A stretch of DNA of 64,000 nt from Pseudomonas sp. 7P_10.2_Bac1 (lineage in GTDB: Bacteria; Pseudomonadota; Gammaproteobacteria; Pseudomonadales; Pseudomonadaceae). Below, one piece after another: positions 25,491 to 33,487 of this stretch. The notes under the pieces are model-generated. The model ran no database searches. It was given only the letters and a program-made list of their open reading frames with translations, and was not told the origin of the DNA. Where the stretch lies: NCBI RefSeq assembly GCF_025465935.1, contig NZ_JANLNV010000026.1, forward strand, positions 1 through 64,000, given 5' to 3'. Position 1 is the first letter of the stretch, and the number at the start of each line of letters is the position of its first letter. Both the position numbers and the translations under genes were made by a program.

Positions 25491-25991
25491 ATGAAGTCTG
25501 TTTTAGCCTTGCTCTGTGTATTGGCGTTGCCGGTGATGGCCGCCGAGCCGACCCTGTACGGGCGTTATGAGTACATCAAGCTGCCGGAATTCGGTGAGAC
25601 GCTGAAGGCCAAGATGGACACCGGAGCCTTGACGGCGTCGCTGTCGGCCAAAAATATTCAGACCTTCACCCGTGACGGCGAAGAGTGGGTACGTTTCCAG
25701 CTCGCCACCCCGGACGCGGACAGTAAGGTGTATGAACACAAAGTCTCGCGCATCAGCAAAATCAAAAACCGCGCCGACGAAGACGACGACAAGGATGAAG
25801 TGAACGTGGCCAAGCGCCCGGTGGTGGATCTGGACATGTGCCTGGGCAATGTCAAACGCACCGTGGAGGTCAACCTCACCGACCGCAGCAACTTCAACTA
25901 CCCGCTGTTGATCGGGGCCAAAGCGCTGCGTGAGTTCGGCGCGGCGGTAAACCCGGCGCGACGGTATACGGCGGATCAGCCGGGGTGCTAA
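25491..25991 (+). CDS. Exported RimK-associated retropepsin-like zinc protease
   Basis: This 166-aa protein has a signal peptide (MKSVLALLCVLALPVMAAEP) and the MDTGALTASLSA motif of the ATP-dependent zinc protease/RimB family (retropepsin-like fold, Asp as the likely catalytic residue). Further conserved segments are PVVDLDMCLGN and NYPLLIGAKALREFG. The signal peptide places it in the periplasm, unlike cytoplasmic RimB that acts with RimK. The substrate is unknown. ATG 25491 is preferred to 25482 for its spacing from AAGGA. Confidence 0.8.
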   Translation: MKSVLALLCVLALPVMAAEPTLYGRYEYIKLPEFGETLKAKMDTGALTASLSAKNIQTFTRDGEEWVRFQLATPDADSKVYEHKVSRISKIKNRADEDDDKDEVNVAKRPVVDLDMCLGNVKRTVEVNLTDRSNFNYPLLIGAKALREFGAAVNPARRYTADQPGC

Positions 25992-26005
25992 ACCGATGTC
26001 GAGCA

Positions 26006-26944
26006 TTACTGGCGAATGTTCGACACTTGGACCTCTGTTTTAACGGTGGGATTGTCAGGCAAAGGTGGGGTGGTTAGGGTCAATTTTCGTTCTTGTCTTG
26101 ATTTTTTAGCGGTGAGTTGAAGAACGATTTCTCTTTTTCTAGCTAAATTATTGGACTCGACAAACTCAACCAGTAGTGTTTTGTTTTTCCGGATAAAAGT
26201 TTGAAGTTTTAAATTTTGTTTTTGGCTTCGCGGAAAAATTCTCAGGTCTTTTGTCAGTTGGAGTTGGCTTTTATCAATCCTGGTGGTGAAAGCTGCCACA
26301 GCTTTGTTCTCTGGAATAGCATCCAGGCTGTTGGCAAATACCCACGTGCGGGGCGGTTTCTTTGCTAAACCCTCCGTAATAATCGTAAACGCCCGGTTCA
26401 GCATCAGCGCGCTGATATTACCGTCGGGATCGATACGGTTTACCGGGTCGCCTAAGCAATACGCATACGCATTAATCCCGCCTTTGCCAAACGGGCTCCA
26501 ACGATCGGGGCTGTTAAAGCGCATCAACATCGGGTTAAACGCCCGGTAGCCGTTGCCCAGCAAGTAATGGCCGGTGAGCGGGTCCGGGCGTTCACCATTA
26601 AAGCCGGGCACCCTGTGTATGCCGGGCATTAAGGGCTGATACCCATAAGGTGTAAACGTCACTGATGCAGGTTGGCTGTGGTTCAGAACCGACAGTGTTG
26701 AACGTTTGGTGTCCCCGGCGACCAGTGTCGTCGTGAGTCCCTCACCCTGTTGGACTCTATACGCCAGTACCGCCTCTTCAGACTCAAAGACTTGCGCATG
26801 GGTATCGCCTCTGATTTCAGTGGCCACACGTTGACGACAATAAAACAGGTGAGTGGCTTGGTTTTCAGCGGTGCCGGTACTCATATGACGGTCCAGCGGG
26901 TCATAGGCGTACTGGTGCCGTTCTAGGGGCTTTTGCGCTGACAT
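26006..26944 (-). CDS. Short RHS-core protein 3 (basic C-terminus)
   Basis: The 312-aa product has the YAYDPLDRH start, the core GFNGERPDPLTGHYLLGNGY, NPMLMRFNSPDRWSPFGKGG, AYAYCLGDPVNRIDPDGN, and a different C-terminal ~135 residues. This tail is AT-rich in DNA and Lys/Arg-rich in protein (QKQNLKLQTFIRKNKTLLVE). The core is similar to the genes at 18515 and 21022, but the N-terminal part is more diverged. There is no signal peptide. It is convergent with the RimK-type protease gene. The function is unknown; a toxin or secreted-effector role is only inferred from the RHS core and the switched C-termini. Confidence 0.7.
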   Translation of the reverse strand: MSAQKPLERHQYAYDPLDRHMSTGTAENQATHLFYCRQRVATEIRGDTHAQVFESEEAVLAYRVQQGEGLTTTLVAGDTKRSTLSVLNHSQPASVTFTPYGYQPLMPGIHRVPGFNGERPDPLTGHYLLGNGYRAFNPMLMRFNSPDRWSPFGKGGINAYAYCLGDPVNRIDPDGNISALMLNRAFTIITEGLAKKPPRTWVFANSLDAIPENKAVAAFTTRIDKSQLQLTKDLRIFPRSQKQNLKLQTFIRKNKTLLVEFVESNNLARKREIVLQLTAKKSRQERKLTLTTPPLPDNPTVKTEVQVSNIRQ

Positions 26945-27004
26945 GGTATTTGCCGTATCGCTTGCTCAAAGAACAGACAGTGTGAGCGGGTACATGCCAT
27001 GCGC

Positions 27005-27024
27005 GGTACTGATAGAACGGCTAG
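27005..27024 (-). promoter_or_regulatory. Related RHS upstream element, copy 3
   Basis: CTAGCCG-TT-CTATCAG on the minus strand is an imperfect inverted repeat that aligns with the perfect one at 22139-22160. It ends 61 bases upstream of the start of RHS gene 3, matching the 57 and 59 bases of the other two. Similarity is weaker than between copies 1 and 2. Confidence 0.4.
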
Positions 27025-27068
27025 GTTTGTGTGCCGTTGCTCGCCAAGCCATTGGGGTAACGCAACGA

Positions 27069-27245
27069 TCAGCGCTTGAGCAACCCACGCACGCTGATCC
27101 ACACCGGGATGCCCAGGCCGATCCAGCTCAGGGCGTCCCACACACCTTCGCCCAGCAGGGCCGCGAACAAGCCTGTAGCGCTGACGAGACCAATCGCCAG
27201 CGGCACGCTAAAGACTTTCCAGAAGTTGGACTGGCGCGGTTTCAT
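27069..27245 (-). CDS. Small inner-membrane protein, fox locus
   Basis: This 58-aa protein has a basic start (MKPRQSNFWKVF), two hydrophobic segments (PLAIGLVSATGLFAALLG and ALSWIGLGIPVWISV) and a basic end. It overlaps the FoxB-like gene stop by four bases, so it is the last gene of that operon. Small proteins of this type often follow PepSY iron-reductase genes in pseudomonads, probably as a membrane partner. The function is not known. Confidence 0.65.
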   Translation of the reverse strand: MKPRQSNFWKVFSVPLAIGLVSATGLFAALLGEGVWDALSWIGLGIPVWISVRGLLKR

Positions 27246-28354
27246 CGGGTGCTCTCCTTGCTGGCTTTGCGCCGTACCCACCACAAATACAGGCCGCTGC
27301 CGAGCACAACGATGGTCAGCAGGTCGAGGGCCGCCCAGAGCAGTTTCATCGGCATGCCGCCGTAGTCACCAAAGTGCAGGGGCTGGGACATGCCCATGGC
27401 GCTCATGTACCAGGGGCGGCCGCCGACGGCGGTGACCTCCAAGGTGCTGGCGTCGATCAAGACCGGTGTCAGCAGGTGCGAGGTGAGGTGGGTGCTGCCT
27501 TTCATGAACACCGCGTAATGGTGTTCACTGGAGAAGCGCGTGCCGGGGAAGGCGATAAAGTCCGGTTGCATGCCCGGCGCGGCCTTGGCGGCGATGTCCA
27601 GCAACTGAGTGGCCGGGGCTTGGCGGGTCAGCGGCGGTGCATTGCGGTAGGGTTCAACCATGGCGCTGAGGCTGTCGTTGCGCCAGGCGTCGATCAGCAG
27701 GTCGGCGCAGGCGCTGATCACCCCGGTCACGCCCACCACCAAGGCCCAGGTCAGGGTCACCACGCCGATCAGGTTATGCAGATCCAGCCAGCGCAAGCGG
27801 CGGGATTTGTCGGTGCGCACTGTGGCAAATTCATTGCGGCGCATAAACGGCAGATACAGCACGGTGCCGGAGATGATCGCCAGCACAAACAAGGTGCCCA
27901 TAAAGGCCAGCAGCAGTTTGCCGGGCAGGCCGGCGAACATGTCTACGTGCAGGCGCAACATGACCATCATGAAGCCGCCATTGGCTGACGGCACTTCAAT
28001 GGGAGCGCCGGTACGGGTGTCGAGCATGAAGGTGTGCGAGGCGTTGGGCTCGGTGCCGGCCGTGGCGGCCATGATGGCGTAGACGGCGTTGGGCTCTTCT
28101 TCGTCCCAGTCGATGTACTGCATGACTTCGCCCGGCCGATGGGCTTCAGCGGCCTTGATCAGTTGCTGCAAATCGAGCTGCGGCGTGTCTTTGGGCAACT
28201 CTGTGACTTGCGGCGCATTGCCGATCAGGTGGTCGATTTCATGGCTGAAAATCAACGGCAGGCCGGTGAGCGCCAGCATCAGCAGGAAGGCGGTGCAAAT
28301 CAGGCTGGTCCAGGTGTGGATAAAAGACCAGCGCCGGATGGTTTTGCTTTTCAT
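27242..28354 (-). CDS. foxB: PepSY-domain inner-membrane protein, FoxB-like
   Basis: This 370-aa PepSY-associated membrane protein has four long hydrophobic segments: about residues 12-36, 145-170, 190-215 and 330-355. Large periplasmic loops and several His residues are consistent with haem binding. In P. aeruginosa the matching gene next to foxA encodes FoxB, implicated in reductive iron release from ferrioxamine. ATG 28354 (MKSKTIRRW) is chosen over a 37-codon extension. The order foxI-foxR-foxA-foxB on one strand is as in P. aeruginosa; the symbol rests on that synteny. Confidence 0.75.
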   Translation of the reverse strand: MKSKTIRRWSFIHTWTSLICTAFLLMLALTGLPLIFSHEIDHLIGNAPQVTELPKDTPQLDLQQLIKAAEAHRPGEVMQYIDWDEEEPNAVYAIMAATAGTEPNASHTFMLDTRTGAPIEVPSANGGFMMVMLRLHVDMFAGLPGKLLLAFMGTLFVLAIISGTVLYLPFMRRNEFATVRTDKSRRLRWLDLHNLIGVVTLTWALVVGVTGVISACADLLIDAWRNDSLSAMVEPYRNAPPLTRQAPATQLLDIAAKAAPGMQPDFIAFPGTRFSSEHHYAVFMKGSTHLTSHLLTPVLIDASTLEVTAVGGRPWYMSAMGMSQPLHFGDYGGMPMKLLWAALDLLTIVVLGSGLYLWWVRRKASKESTR

Positions 28355-28458
28355 GAAGGTCCCAAATGAAAAAACACCGTTGTCAATGTATGAGCGGCCG
28401 CCCCGTCTTCGACGCCGCGCTGTCGCGCAGCAAACAGGCCAGCGGTAATCAACAGCAT

Positions 28459-28551
28459 CCCCCATTCGGGGCCCTCTCCTTCGGGAGAGGGCCTGGGTGC
28501 GGGGGCTTTTGGATCAAGATCAAACGATCGCGAGGCAAGCTCGCTCCTACA
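28459..28551. repeat. CCCTCTCC hairpin plus single REP arm
   Basis: A GGCCCTCTCC-TTCG-GGAGAGGGCC hairpin is followed at 28511-28551 by one GTAGGAGC-class REP arm on its inverted side. Both lie between foxA and foxB and may attenuate read-through into foxB. Confidence 0.75.
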
Positions 28552-28568
28552 GAGGCCGGTTTAGCGAG

Positions 28569-31004
28569 TTACCACTTGTAGTCGACGCTGGCCATGATAT
28601 TGCGGCGGTCACCGTAGTAGCAGTAGAAACCGTCGCAGGTCGACAGATATTGCTTGTCGAAGACGTTATTGGCGTTGACCGAAACGGTGGCGCCTTTAAG
28701 GCTTTTGCTGACCTTGCCGAGGTCGTAATGCACGGCCGCGTCGTAGACGGTGTAGGCGTCTGTATGGCCGTAAGCCGCGTCTGCCACATAGTCCATGCTG
28801 CCAATGGCGATGTTGTCGGTTTCGCCAATGTAGCGGGCTCCGAAGCCAATGCCGAACCCTTGCAGTGCACCTTTGTGCCAGGTGTAGTCAGCCCAGATCG
28901 AGGCCTGATGCTCGGGTGTCAGCGGCAATGGACGATTTTTGTCCGATGGGTTCGAGACTTTGGTCATTTTGGTGTTGGCATAGGTATAGGCGGCGGTCAG
29001 TTTCAGGTTGTCGTTGACGTTACCCACGGCCTCCAGCTCCAGGCCACGCACATTGGCTTCGCCCAAGGGGCGGCTCACGCCAAGGGTGTCGCTGAGCACG
29101 ATGTTTTTGCGGGTCAGGTCATACACGGCGGCAGTCAAGAGCATCTCGCTGCCTGGTGGCTGGTATTTAAGGCCCAATTCGTATTGCTTGCCTGTACCGG
29201 GCTTGAACGATTTACCGCCAAAGCCCCCCGGTTCGGCCTGGAACGACTCGGCATACGACACATAAGGAGTGAAGCCTGAATCGAACACGTAGCTCAGCGC
29301 CGCGTTGCCGGTGAAGGCGCTGTCGTCGCGTTTGTCGCGGGCATCGTTCTGGTTGTAGAAGGTGGTGTCGGTATGGAGCCAGTCTTGACGTCCGCCCAGG
29401 GTCAAGCGCCAGTTATCCAGCGCCATTTGGTCTTGCAGGTACAGGCCGGTGTCGCGGGTTTTCTGGTTGTAATCGTTGTAGGCGGTGTAGTTGACGTGGC
29501 TGAAGTCTTGCCCGTAGATCGGGTTAATGATGTTGCTGCTCGGGGCAACGCCGTATTGCCATTTGTAGTGGGTATCGACGCGCTGATGATCGAGGCCGAT
29601 CAGTAGCGTGTGATTGAGTGCGCCAGTCGTGAAGTCGGCTTGCAGGTTGTTGTCCACGGCAAATTGGCTGATGTCTTCGTCCACGATGTTTGCCCCGCGC
29701 TGGACAGTGCCATCATCGGCCACCGAACCGAAATAGCCCCCGGCGGTGATGCTCTGAAAGGACAAGTCACTTTTGGTGTAACGCAGGTTTTGACGCAACT
29801 GCCACACGTCGTTCAGGCGATGTTCGAAGGCATAGCCGAGTGCGTAGTAGGTTTTGTCGTAGAACTCCCAGTCCGGATCACCCAGGTTTTTGTGGGGCTT
29901 GACCTTGCCTGCCGGGGTCGACACCAGCGTGCCCTGGATCGGCAAGAACTGGCTGGTGGTGCCGGTGTCATCGCGGTTGAACTGGCTGAGCAAGGTCAAC
30001 CTGGTGTCGGGGTCGATGTTCCACGTCAGGCTCGGGGCGATGTTGTAGCGCTTGTCATCGGTGTGTTCGATGGTGGTGTTGCTGTCACGCACCACGCCGC
30101 TCACGCGATACAGAAAACGCCCTTCGTCATCAATCGGGCCCGTGCTGTCAAAGCTGATTTGCTTGCGCTGGTAGCTGCCGATTTGCAGCTGTACTTCGTG
30201 GCTGGCGATGTCTTCGGGGCGACGGCTGACCATGTCCAGCAAGCCGCCTGCCGGTGTTTGACCGTACACCGATGAGGCCGGGCCGCGCAGCAAGGCGACG
30301 CGCTCCAGGTCCCAGGTTTCCAGCTTGGGCATGGTGTAGGAGCCTTTGGGCAACGGCAGGCCATCAAGGAATTGAGTGGGTTCGAAGCCGCGGACTTTCA
30401 GCCATTCCGAACGGCTGTCGCTGCCATAGCTGCTGGCGGTGACGCCGGGCATGTAACGCACGGCATCGTCGAGGTTCTGCGCTGCGCGATCTTGCATTTG
30501 GCTGCGCGTGGCGACCGAGATTGAGCGAGGGGCTTGTGCCAGTGCGGTATCGGTTTTAGTGCCCGCGGCTGAGCGTTGCGCCAAGTAGCCAGTGGCCGGA
30601 CCCCAGGCGCTTTCGTACCCGCCCTGAGCGGAAATGGTCGTGGCTTCAAGAGCCACGACGCCCTGCGCGATCGCGATCACGGTCAAGCTGCCCGCACTGC
30701 CCGGCACCAATTGCAGGCCGGTGCCGCGTAAGGCTTCGCGCAATGCGTTGGTGGCTTCGAACGAGCCCTGCACGGGTGCTGAGGTTTTGCCGGCCAGCAG
30801 GGCCGGGTCAATGGCCAGGGTCAAGTTGGCCTGGCTGGCGATCTGGTTGAGGGTGGCGGCCAACGGCCCGGCGGGCAGGTTGTAGCTGCGTGAGGCGGCG
30901 TTTTGCTCGGCGGCGACCAGCGAGGTGCTGGTCAGCGGCGCGCCAAGGGCAATGGCGAGGGTTAACAGGCTAGGGCGCAAAAACGTATCGAGGGTGCGGG
31001 ACAT
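28569..31004 (-). CDS. foxA: TonB-dependent siderophore receptor with STN domain, FoxA-like
   Basis: This is an 811-aa outer-membrane receptor. It has a signal peptide (~35 aa), then a secretin/TonB N-terminal signalling domain (about residues 45-125) that talks to the FecR-like regulator. A plug domain follows (RSISVATRSQMQDRAAQNLD, GFEPTQFLDGLPL), then a beta-barrel ending in SVDYKW with a C-terminal aromatic. FoxA-type receptors import ferrioxamines. The assignment is based on the foxIRAB gene order; other hydroxamate ligands are possible. ATG 31004 (MSRTLDTFLRP) is chosen over an 18-codon extension. Confidence 0.8.
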   Translation of the reverse strand: MSRTLDTFLRPSLLTLAIALGAPLTSTSLVAAEQNAASRSYNLPAGPLAATLNQIASQANLTLAIDPALLAGKTSAPVQGSFEATNALREALRGTGLQLVPGSAGSLTVIAIAQGVVALEATTISAQGGYESAWGPATGYLAQRSAAGTKTDTALAQAPRSISVATRSQMQDRAAQNLDDAVRYMPGVTASSYGSDSRSEWLKVRGFEPTQFLDGLPLPKGSYTMPKLETWDLERVALLRGPASSVYGQTPAGGLLDMVSRRPEDIASHEVQLQIGSYQRKQISFDSTGPIDDEGRFLYRVSGVVRDSNTTIEHTDDKRYNIAPSLTWNIDPDTRLTLLSQFNRDDTGTTSQFLPIQGTLVSTPAGKVKPHKNLGDPDWEFYDKTYYALGYAFEHRLNDVWQLRQNLRYTKSDLSFQSITAGGYFGSVADDGTVQRGANIVDEDISQFAVDNNLQADFTTGALNHTLLIGLDHQRVDTHYKWQYGVAPSSNIINPIYGQDFSHVNYTAYNDYNQKTRDTGLYLQDQMALDNWRLTLGGRQDWLHTDTTFYNQNDARDKRDDSAFTGNAALSYVFDSGFTPYVSYAESFQAEPGGFGGKSFKPGTGKQYELGLKYQPPGSEMLLTAAVYDLTRKNIVLSDTLGVSRPLGEANVRGLELEAVGNVNDNLKLTAAYTYANTKMTKVSNPSDKNRPLPLTPEHQASIWADYTWHKGALQGFGIGFGARYIGETDNIAIGSMDYVADAAYGHTDAYTVYDAAVHYDLGKVSKSLKGATVSVNANNVFDKQYLSTCDGFYCYYGDRRNIMASVDYKW

Positions 31005-31094
31005 TCGGCGGATTCCTGAATGGAAATGGTTCTCAATGACTAGGAGCCGAACGAGCATCGAAAAGTGATAGGGCTAATTGAAAATAATCTGCAT

Positions 31095-32069
31095 TTATTT
31101 TTCTGTCGCAGGCGCGACGGTGATCCACCACGGGGTGAGCTGTTTGACCTTGACCGGCAGGATCGGCGGCAGGGCGTTGAGTGCCAGTTGTAAGTTGTCC
31201 AGCGGGAAGCTGCCGGTGATGCGCAGGTCAGCCACGCGTGGATCAACCCCCAGATGCCCACGGTGATAGCGATTGAGTTCACCGACCATGTCGGCCAGGC
31301 GCACGTTGTCGAGCACCAGCATGCCGCGGGTCCAGGCATCGGCCCCGGCGGTGACGGTGAGCATTTGGCCGAGGTGGTCGCGGTGCATGAGCACTTGCTG
31401 GCCCTCGCTGAAAATGACGTCGTCGTGGGCGTTTTCGGGGTGTGCTGCCACGCGTGATTGCAGCACGCTCAGGCGCGTGCCGTCGTCTTCACGCTTGACC
31501 AGAAACCGCGTGCCCAATGCCCGCAGGGTGCCGTCGCGGGTTTGCACGACAAAGGGCCGTGGGTCGCCGTGGCCGGTCTGCACCATGATCTCGCCTGCTT
31601 GCAGAATGACGCGTCGGGTGTCGCCATCAAACCGTACATCCACCGCGCTGTGGGTGTTGAGATTGATCACTGTGCCATCGGCCAGTTGCAGTTGGCGTTG
31701 TTCGCCGGTGCCGGTGCGCTGGTCGGCCATCCAGTAATCAATCGGCAGGTAGTTTTTGCCTGCGAACAGGACCAGCCCGCACACCAGCGCAATGCTCGCC
31801 AGGCCGCTGCCGAGTTTGCGCACCCGTTGTTGCACGCCGCTGCGGGCGTTACGCAAGGCGTTGCGTGCGGCCAGGCTGGTGCTGCTGAACCGGTGGTCGA
31901 GCATGCCCAGCTGTTGCCAGGCGCGGGCGTGTTCTTCGTTGGCGGCGTACCACTTTTCGAATTCGGCTTGTTCCACCGGGCTGCCATTGCCGCAGTCCAG
32001 GCACAGTTGCCAGGCAATGGCCGCGTCGAGCACGGTGGCCGAGACCGGTCTGGAACTGATCGCGTTCAC
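31095..32069 (-). CDS. foxR: FecR-family transmembrane sigma regulator, FoxR-like
   Basis: The 324-aa protein has an N-terminal FecR anti-sigma region (AIAWQLCLDCGNGSPVEQAE). One membrane segment lies near residues 83-103 (GLASIALVCGLVLFAG), followed by a periplasmic FecR domain (LADGTVINLNTHSAVDVRF) and a C-terminal STN-like part that contacts the receptor. I chose GTG 32069, which overlaps the foxI stop (GTGA); the frame is open much further upstream, but that part reads the sigma gene out of frame. It relays siderophore binding by FoxA to the sigma factor. Confidence 0.82.
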   Translation of the reverse strand: MNAISSRPVSATVLDAAIAWQLCLDCGNGSPVEQAEFEKWYAANEEHARAWQQLGMLDHRFSSTSLAARNALRNARSGVQQRVRKLGSGLASIALVCGLVLFAGKNYLPIDYWMADQRTGTGEQRQLQLADGTVINLNTHSAVDVRFDGDTRRVILQAGEIMVQTGHGDPRPFVVQTRDGTLRALGTRFLVKREDDGTRLSVLQSRVAAHPENAHDDVIFSEGQQVLMHRDHLGQMLTVTAGADAWTRGMLVLDNVRLADMVGELNRYHRGHLGVDPRVADLRITGSFPLDNLQLALNALPPILPVKVKQLTPWWITVAPATEK

Positions 32070-32602
32070 GTGGGCTCGCCATAGAGCGCGATGTAGCACT
32101 GGCGCATGCCTTGGGCCAGGTACTGACGCACACGCGGCACCGACACGCCCAGGCGCTCGGCAATGTCCGCGTGGGGCAGGCCATCGAGGCGGCTGTACAG
32201 GAACGCCGCCCGAGCCTTGCTCGACAGCTTGCCGAGCAGGCGGTCGATGGCTTTGAGGTCTTCGAGGATCAGGTGTTGCTCTTCGGGCGAGGGTTGCTCG
32301 GCTTCGGGCAGTTGCATCAGTTCGTTGAGGTACGCCTGTTCCAGGGCGGCGCGGCGAAAGTAGTCGAACAGCAAGCCTTTGGCGATGGCCGCGAGAAAGG
32401 CTCGGGGTTCGCGGGGGGCGCTGAGGTGCGCGCGGCCCAGCAGCCGCACGAAGGTGTCCTGGCTCAAGTCCTCGGCGCGTTGCGGGCATGCCACATTGCG
32501 CCGTAACCACGCCAGCAGCCAAACGCGATGGTCGCGGTAGAGCGAGCCAACCAGTTCACGCTGAGGGTTTTGGGCTGAGGACAACGGGCGCACCGATTGC
32601 AA
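32066..32602 (-). CDS. foxI: Iron-starvation ECF sigma factor, FoxI-like
   Basis: This is a 178-aa FecI-family sigma factor with region 2 (ELVGSLYRDHRVWLLAWLRR, AEDLSQDTFVRLL) and region 4 (AAFLYSRLDGLPHADIAERL). It is coupled to foxR by GTGA. It activates foxA transcription when FoxR signals ligand uptake. A Fur-like box lies directly upstream, consistent with induction by iron limitation. Confidence 0.85.
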   Translation of the reverse strand: MQSVRPLSSAQNPQRELVGSLYRDHRVWLLAWLRRNVACPQRAEDLSQDTFVRLLGRAHLSAPREPRAFLAAIAKGLLFDYFRRAALEQAYLNELMQLPEAEQPSPEEQHLILEDLKAIDRLLGKLSSKARAAFLYSRLDGLPHADIAERLGVSVPRVRQYLAQGMRQCYIALYGEPT

Positions 32603-32610
32603 GTATTAAC

Positions 32611-32629
32611 TAACGATAATTATTCGCGA
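32611..32629 (-). promoter_or_regulatory. Fur-like box upstream of foxI
   Basis: TAACGATAATTATTCGCGA is a 19-base imperfect palindrome around GATAATTATTC that resembles the GATAATGATAATCATTATC Fur consensus. It lies 9-27 bases upstream of the foxI start codon. Confidence 0.55.
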
Positions 32630-32679
32630 TTGTGTCAGAGGGAAACGAGCGGCGCAATTCACGCTCATCGGATGGCCAG

Positions 32680-32774
32680 CCCTCACCAACCCTCTCCCGG
32701 AGGGAGAGGGAGCCGATGTGTGGTGATCTTGAGTCCGTATGCGGTCAGTTCCCTCTCCCTCCGGGTGAGGGCGC
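32680..32774. repeat. CCCTCTCCC inverted-repeat element
   Basis: CCTCACC-CCTCTCCCGGAGGGAGAGGG at the left and CCCTCTCCCTCCGGGTGAGGG at the right are inverted around about 45 bases. It is of the same type as the elements at 28459 and 42781. It lies between foxI and the exonuclease gene. Confidence 0.7.
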
Positions 32775-32776
32775 TC

Positions 32777-33487
32777 TTAAAAGCTGTGAACGTGCTTGCG
32801 CCGCTGCCACTGGTTGAGGCGCTGTTGCAGGGCTTGCGGGCTGTCGATGCCTTGGGCACGGGCGCGGTTGAACAGGATGAGGGCCAGTTCAGCAGTGGCC
32901 AATGCGTCAGCGCTGGCGTTGTGGCGGTCTTCGACATAGAGGTTGAAATGCTTGATCCACTGATCCAGCCCAGCCTCTCGCCCAGTGTGCTGCGGGCACA
33001 GCATGGGCGCCAGTATCGCTACGTCCATAAAGGCATGCTGCATGCGGTAATTCAGGCTGTCTTTGAGCGCGCGGGTAAGCATGTGCTGGTCAAATGGAGC
33101 GTGGAAGGCCAGCAACGGGCTGTCGCCAACAAACTCCATAAAATCCAGCAAGGCGTCGGCCGGGTCGCTGCCGGCGGCAATCGCACTGGGCCCCAAGCCA
33201 TGCAGCAGAACGCTGGGGCTGAGCGGGTTGTCGGTGCGTAATAACGTGCGTTCGAAGGTCTGGCTGAAGTCGATCGCGCCGTCTTCGATCACCATCGCGC
33301 CAATCGACAAGACTTGGTCGCGATTGAGGTTCAGACCGCTGGTTTCCAGGTCCACCACGACCCAACGTTGGGCGCGCAACGTCTGCTCGCCCAACCCCGC
33401 CGACTCGGGCAAACGCAACAGGCGTTGCTGTTGGGCCAGACTCAAGGTCGGGGCTTTGCGGGGCAATAGCCAGGAGAACAGCTTCAT
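32777..33487 (-). CDS. DnaQ-like 3'-5' exonuclease
   Basis: This 236-aa DEDDh exonuclease has motif I VVVDLETSGL (Asp/Glu) at about 43, motif II FHAPFDQHML and motif III RHNASADALATAELAL (His and Asp). It is related to the DNA polymerase III epsilon/PolC exonuclease family but stands outside the replisome genes. It overlaps the start of its own upstream neighbour's stop by four bases and is translationally coupled to the cNMP/CBS/DUF294 protein, a frequent pairing. A role in nucleotide or RNA/DNA turnover is inferred. Confidence 0.85.
   Translation of the reverse strand: MKLFSWLLPRKAPTLSLAQQQRLLRLPESAGLGEQTLRAQRWVVVDLETSGLNLNRDQVLSIGAMVIEDGAIDFSQTFERTLLRTDNPLSPSVLLHGLGPSAIAAGSDPADALLDFMEFVGDSPLLAFHAPFDQHMLTRALKDSLNYRMQHAFMDVAILAPMLCPQHTGREAGLDQWIKHFNLYVEDRHNASADALATAELALILFNRARAQGIDSPQALQQRLNQWQRRKHVHSF

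Noticed and set aside
32070..32522. Long upstream extension of the foxR frame
   Set aside because: The extension reads the foxI coding sequence out of frame. The GTG at 32069 overlapping the foxI stop gives the normal FecR-family length.
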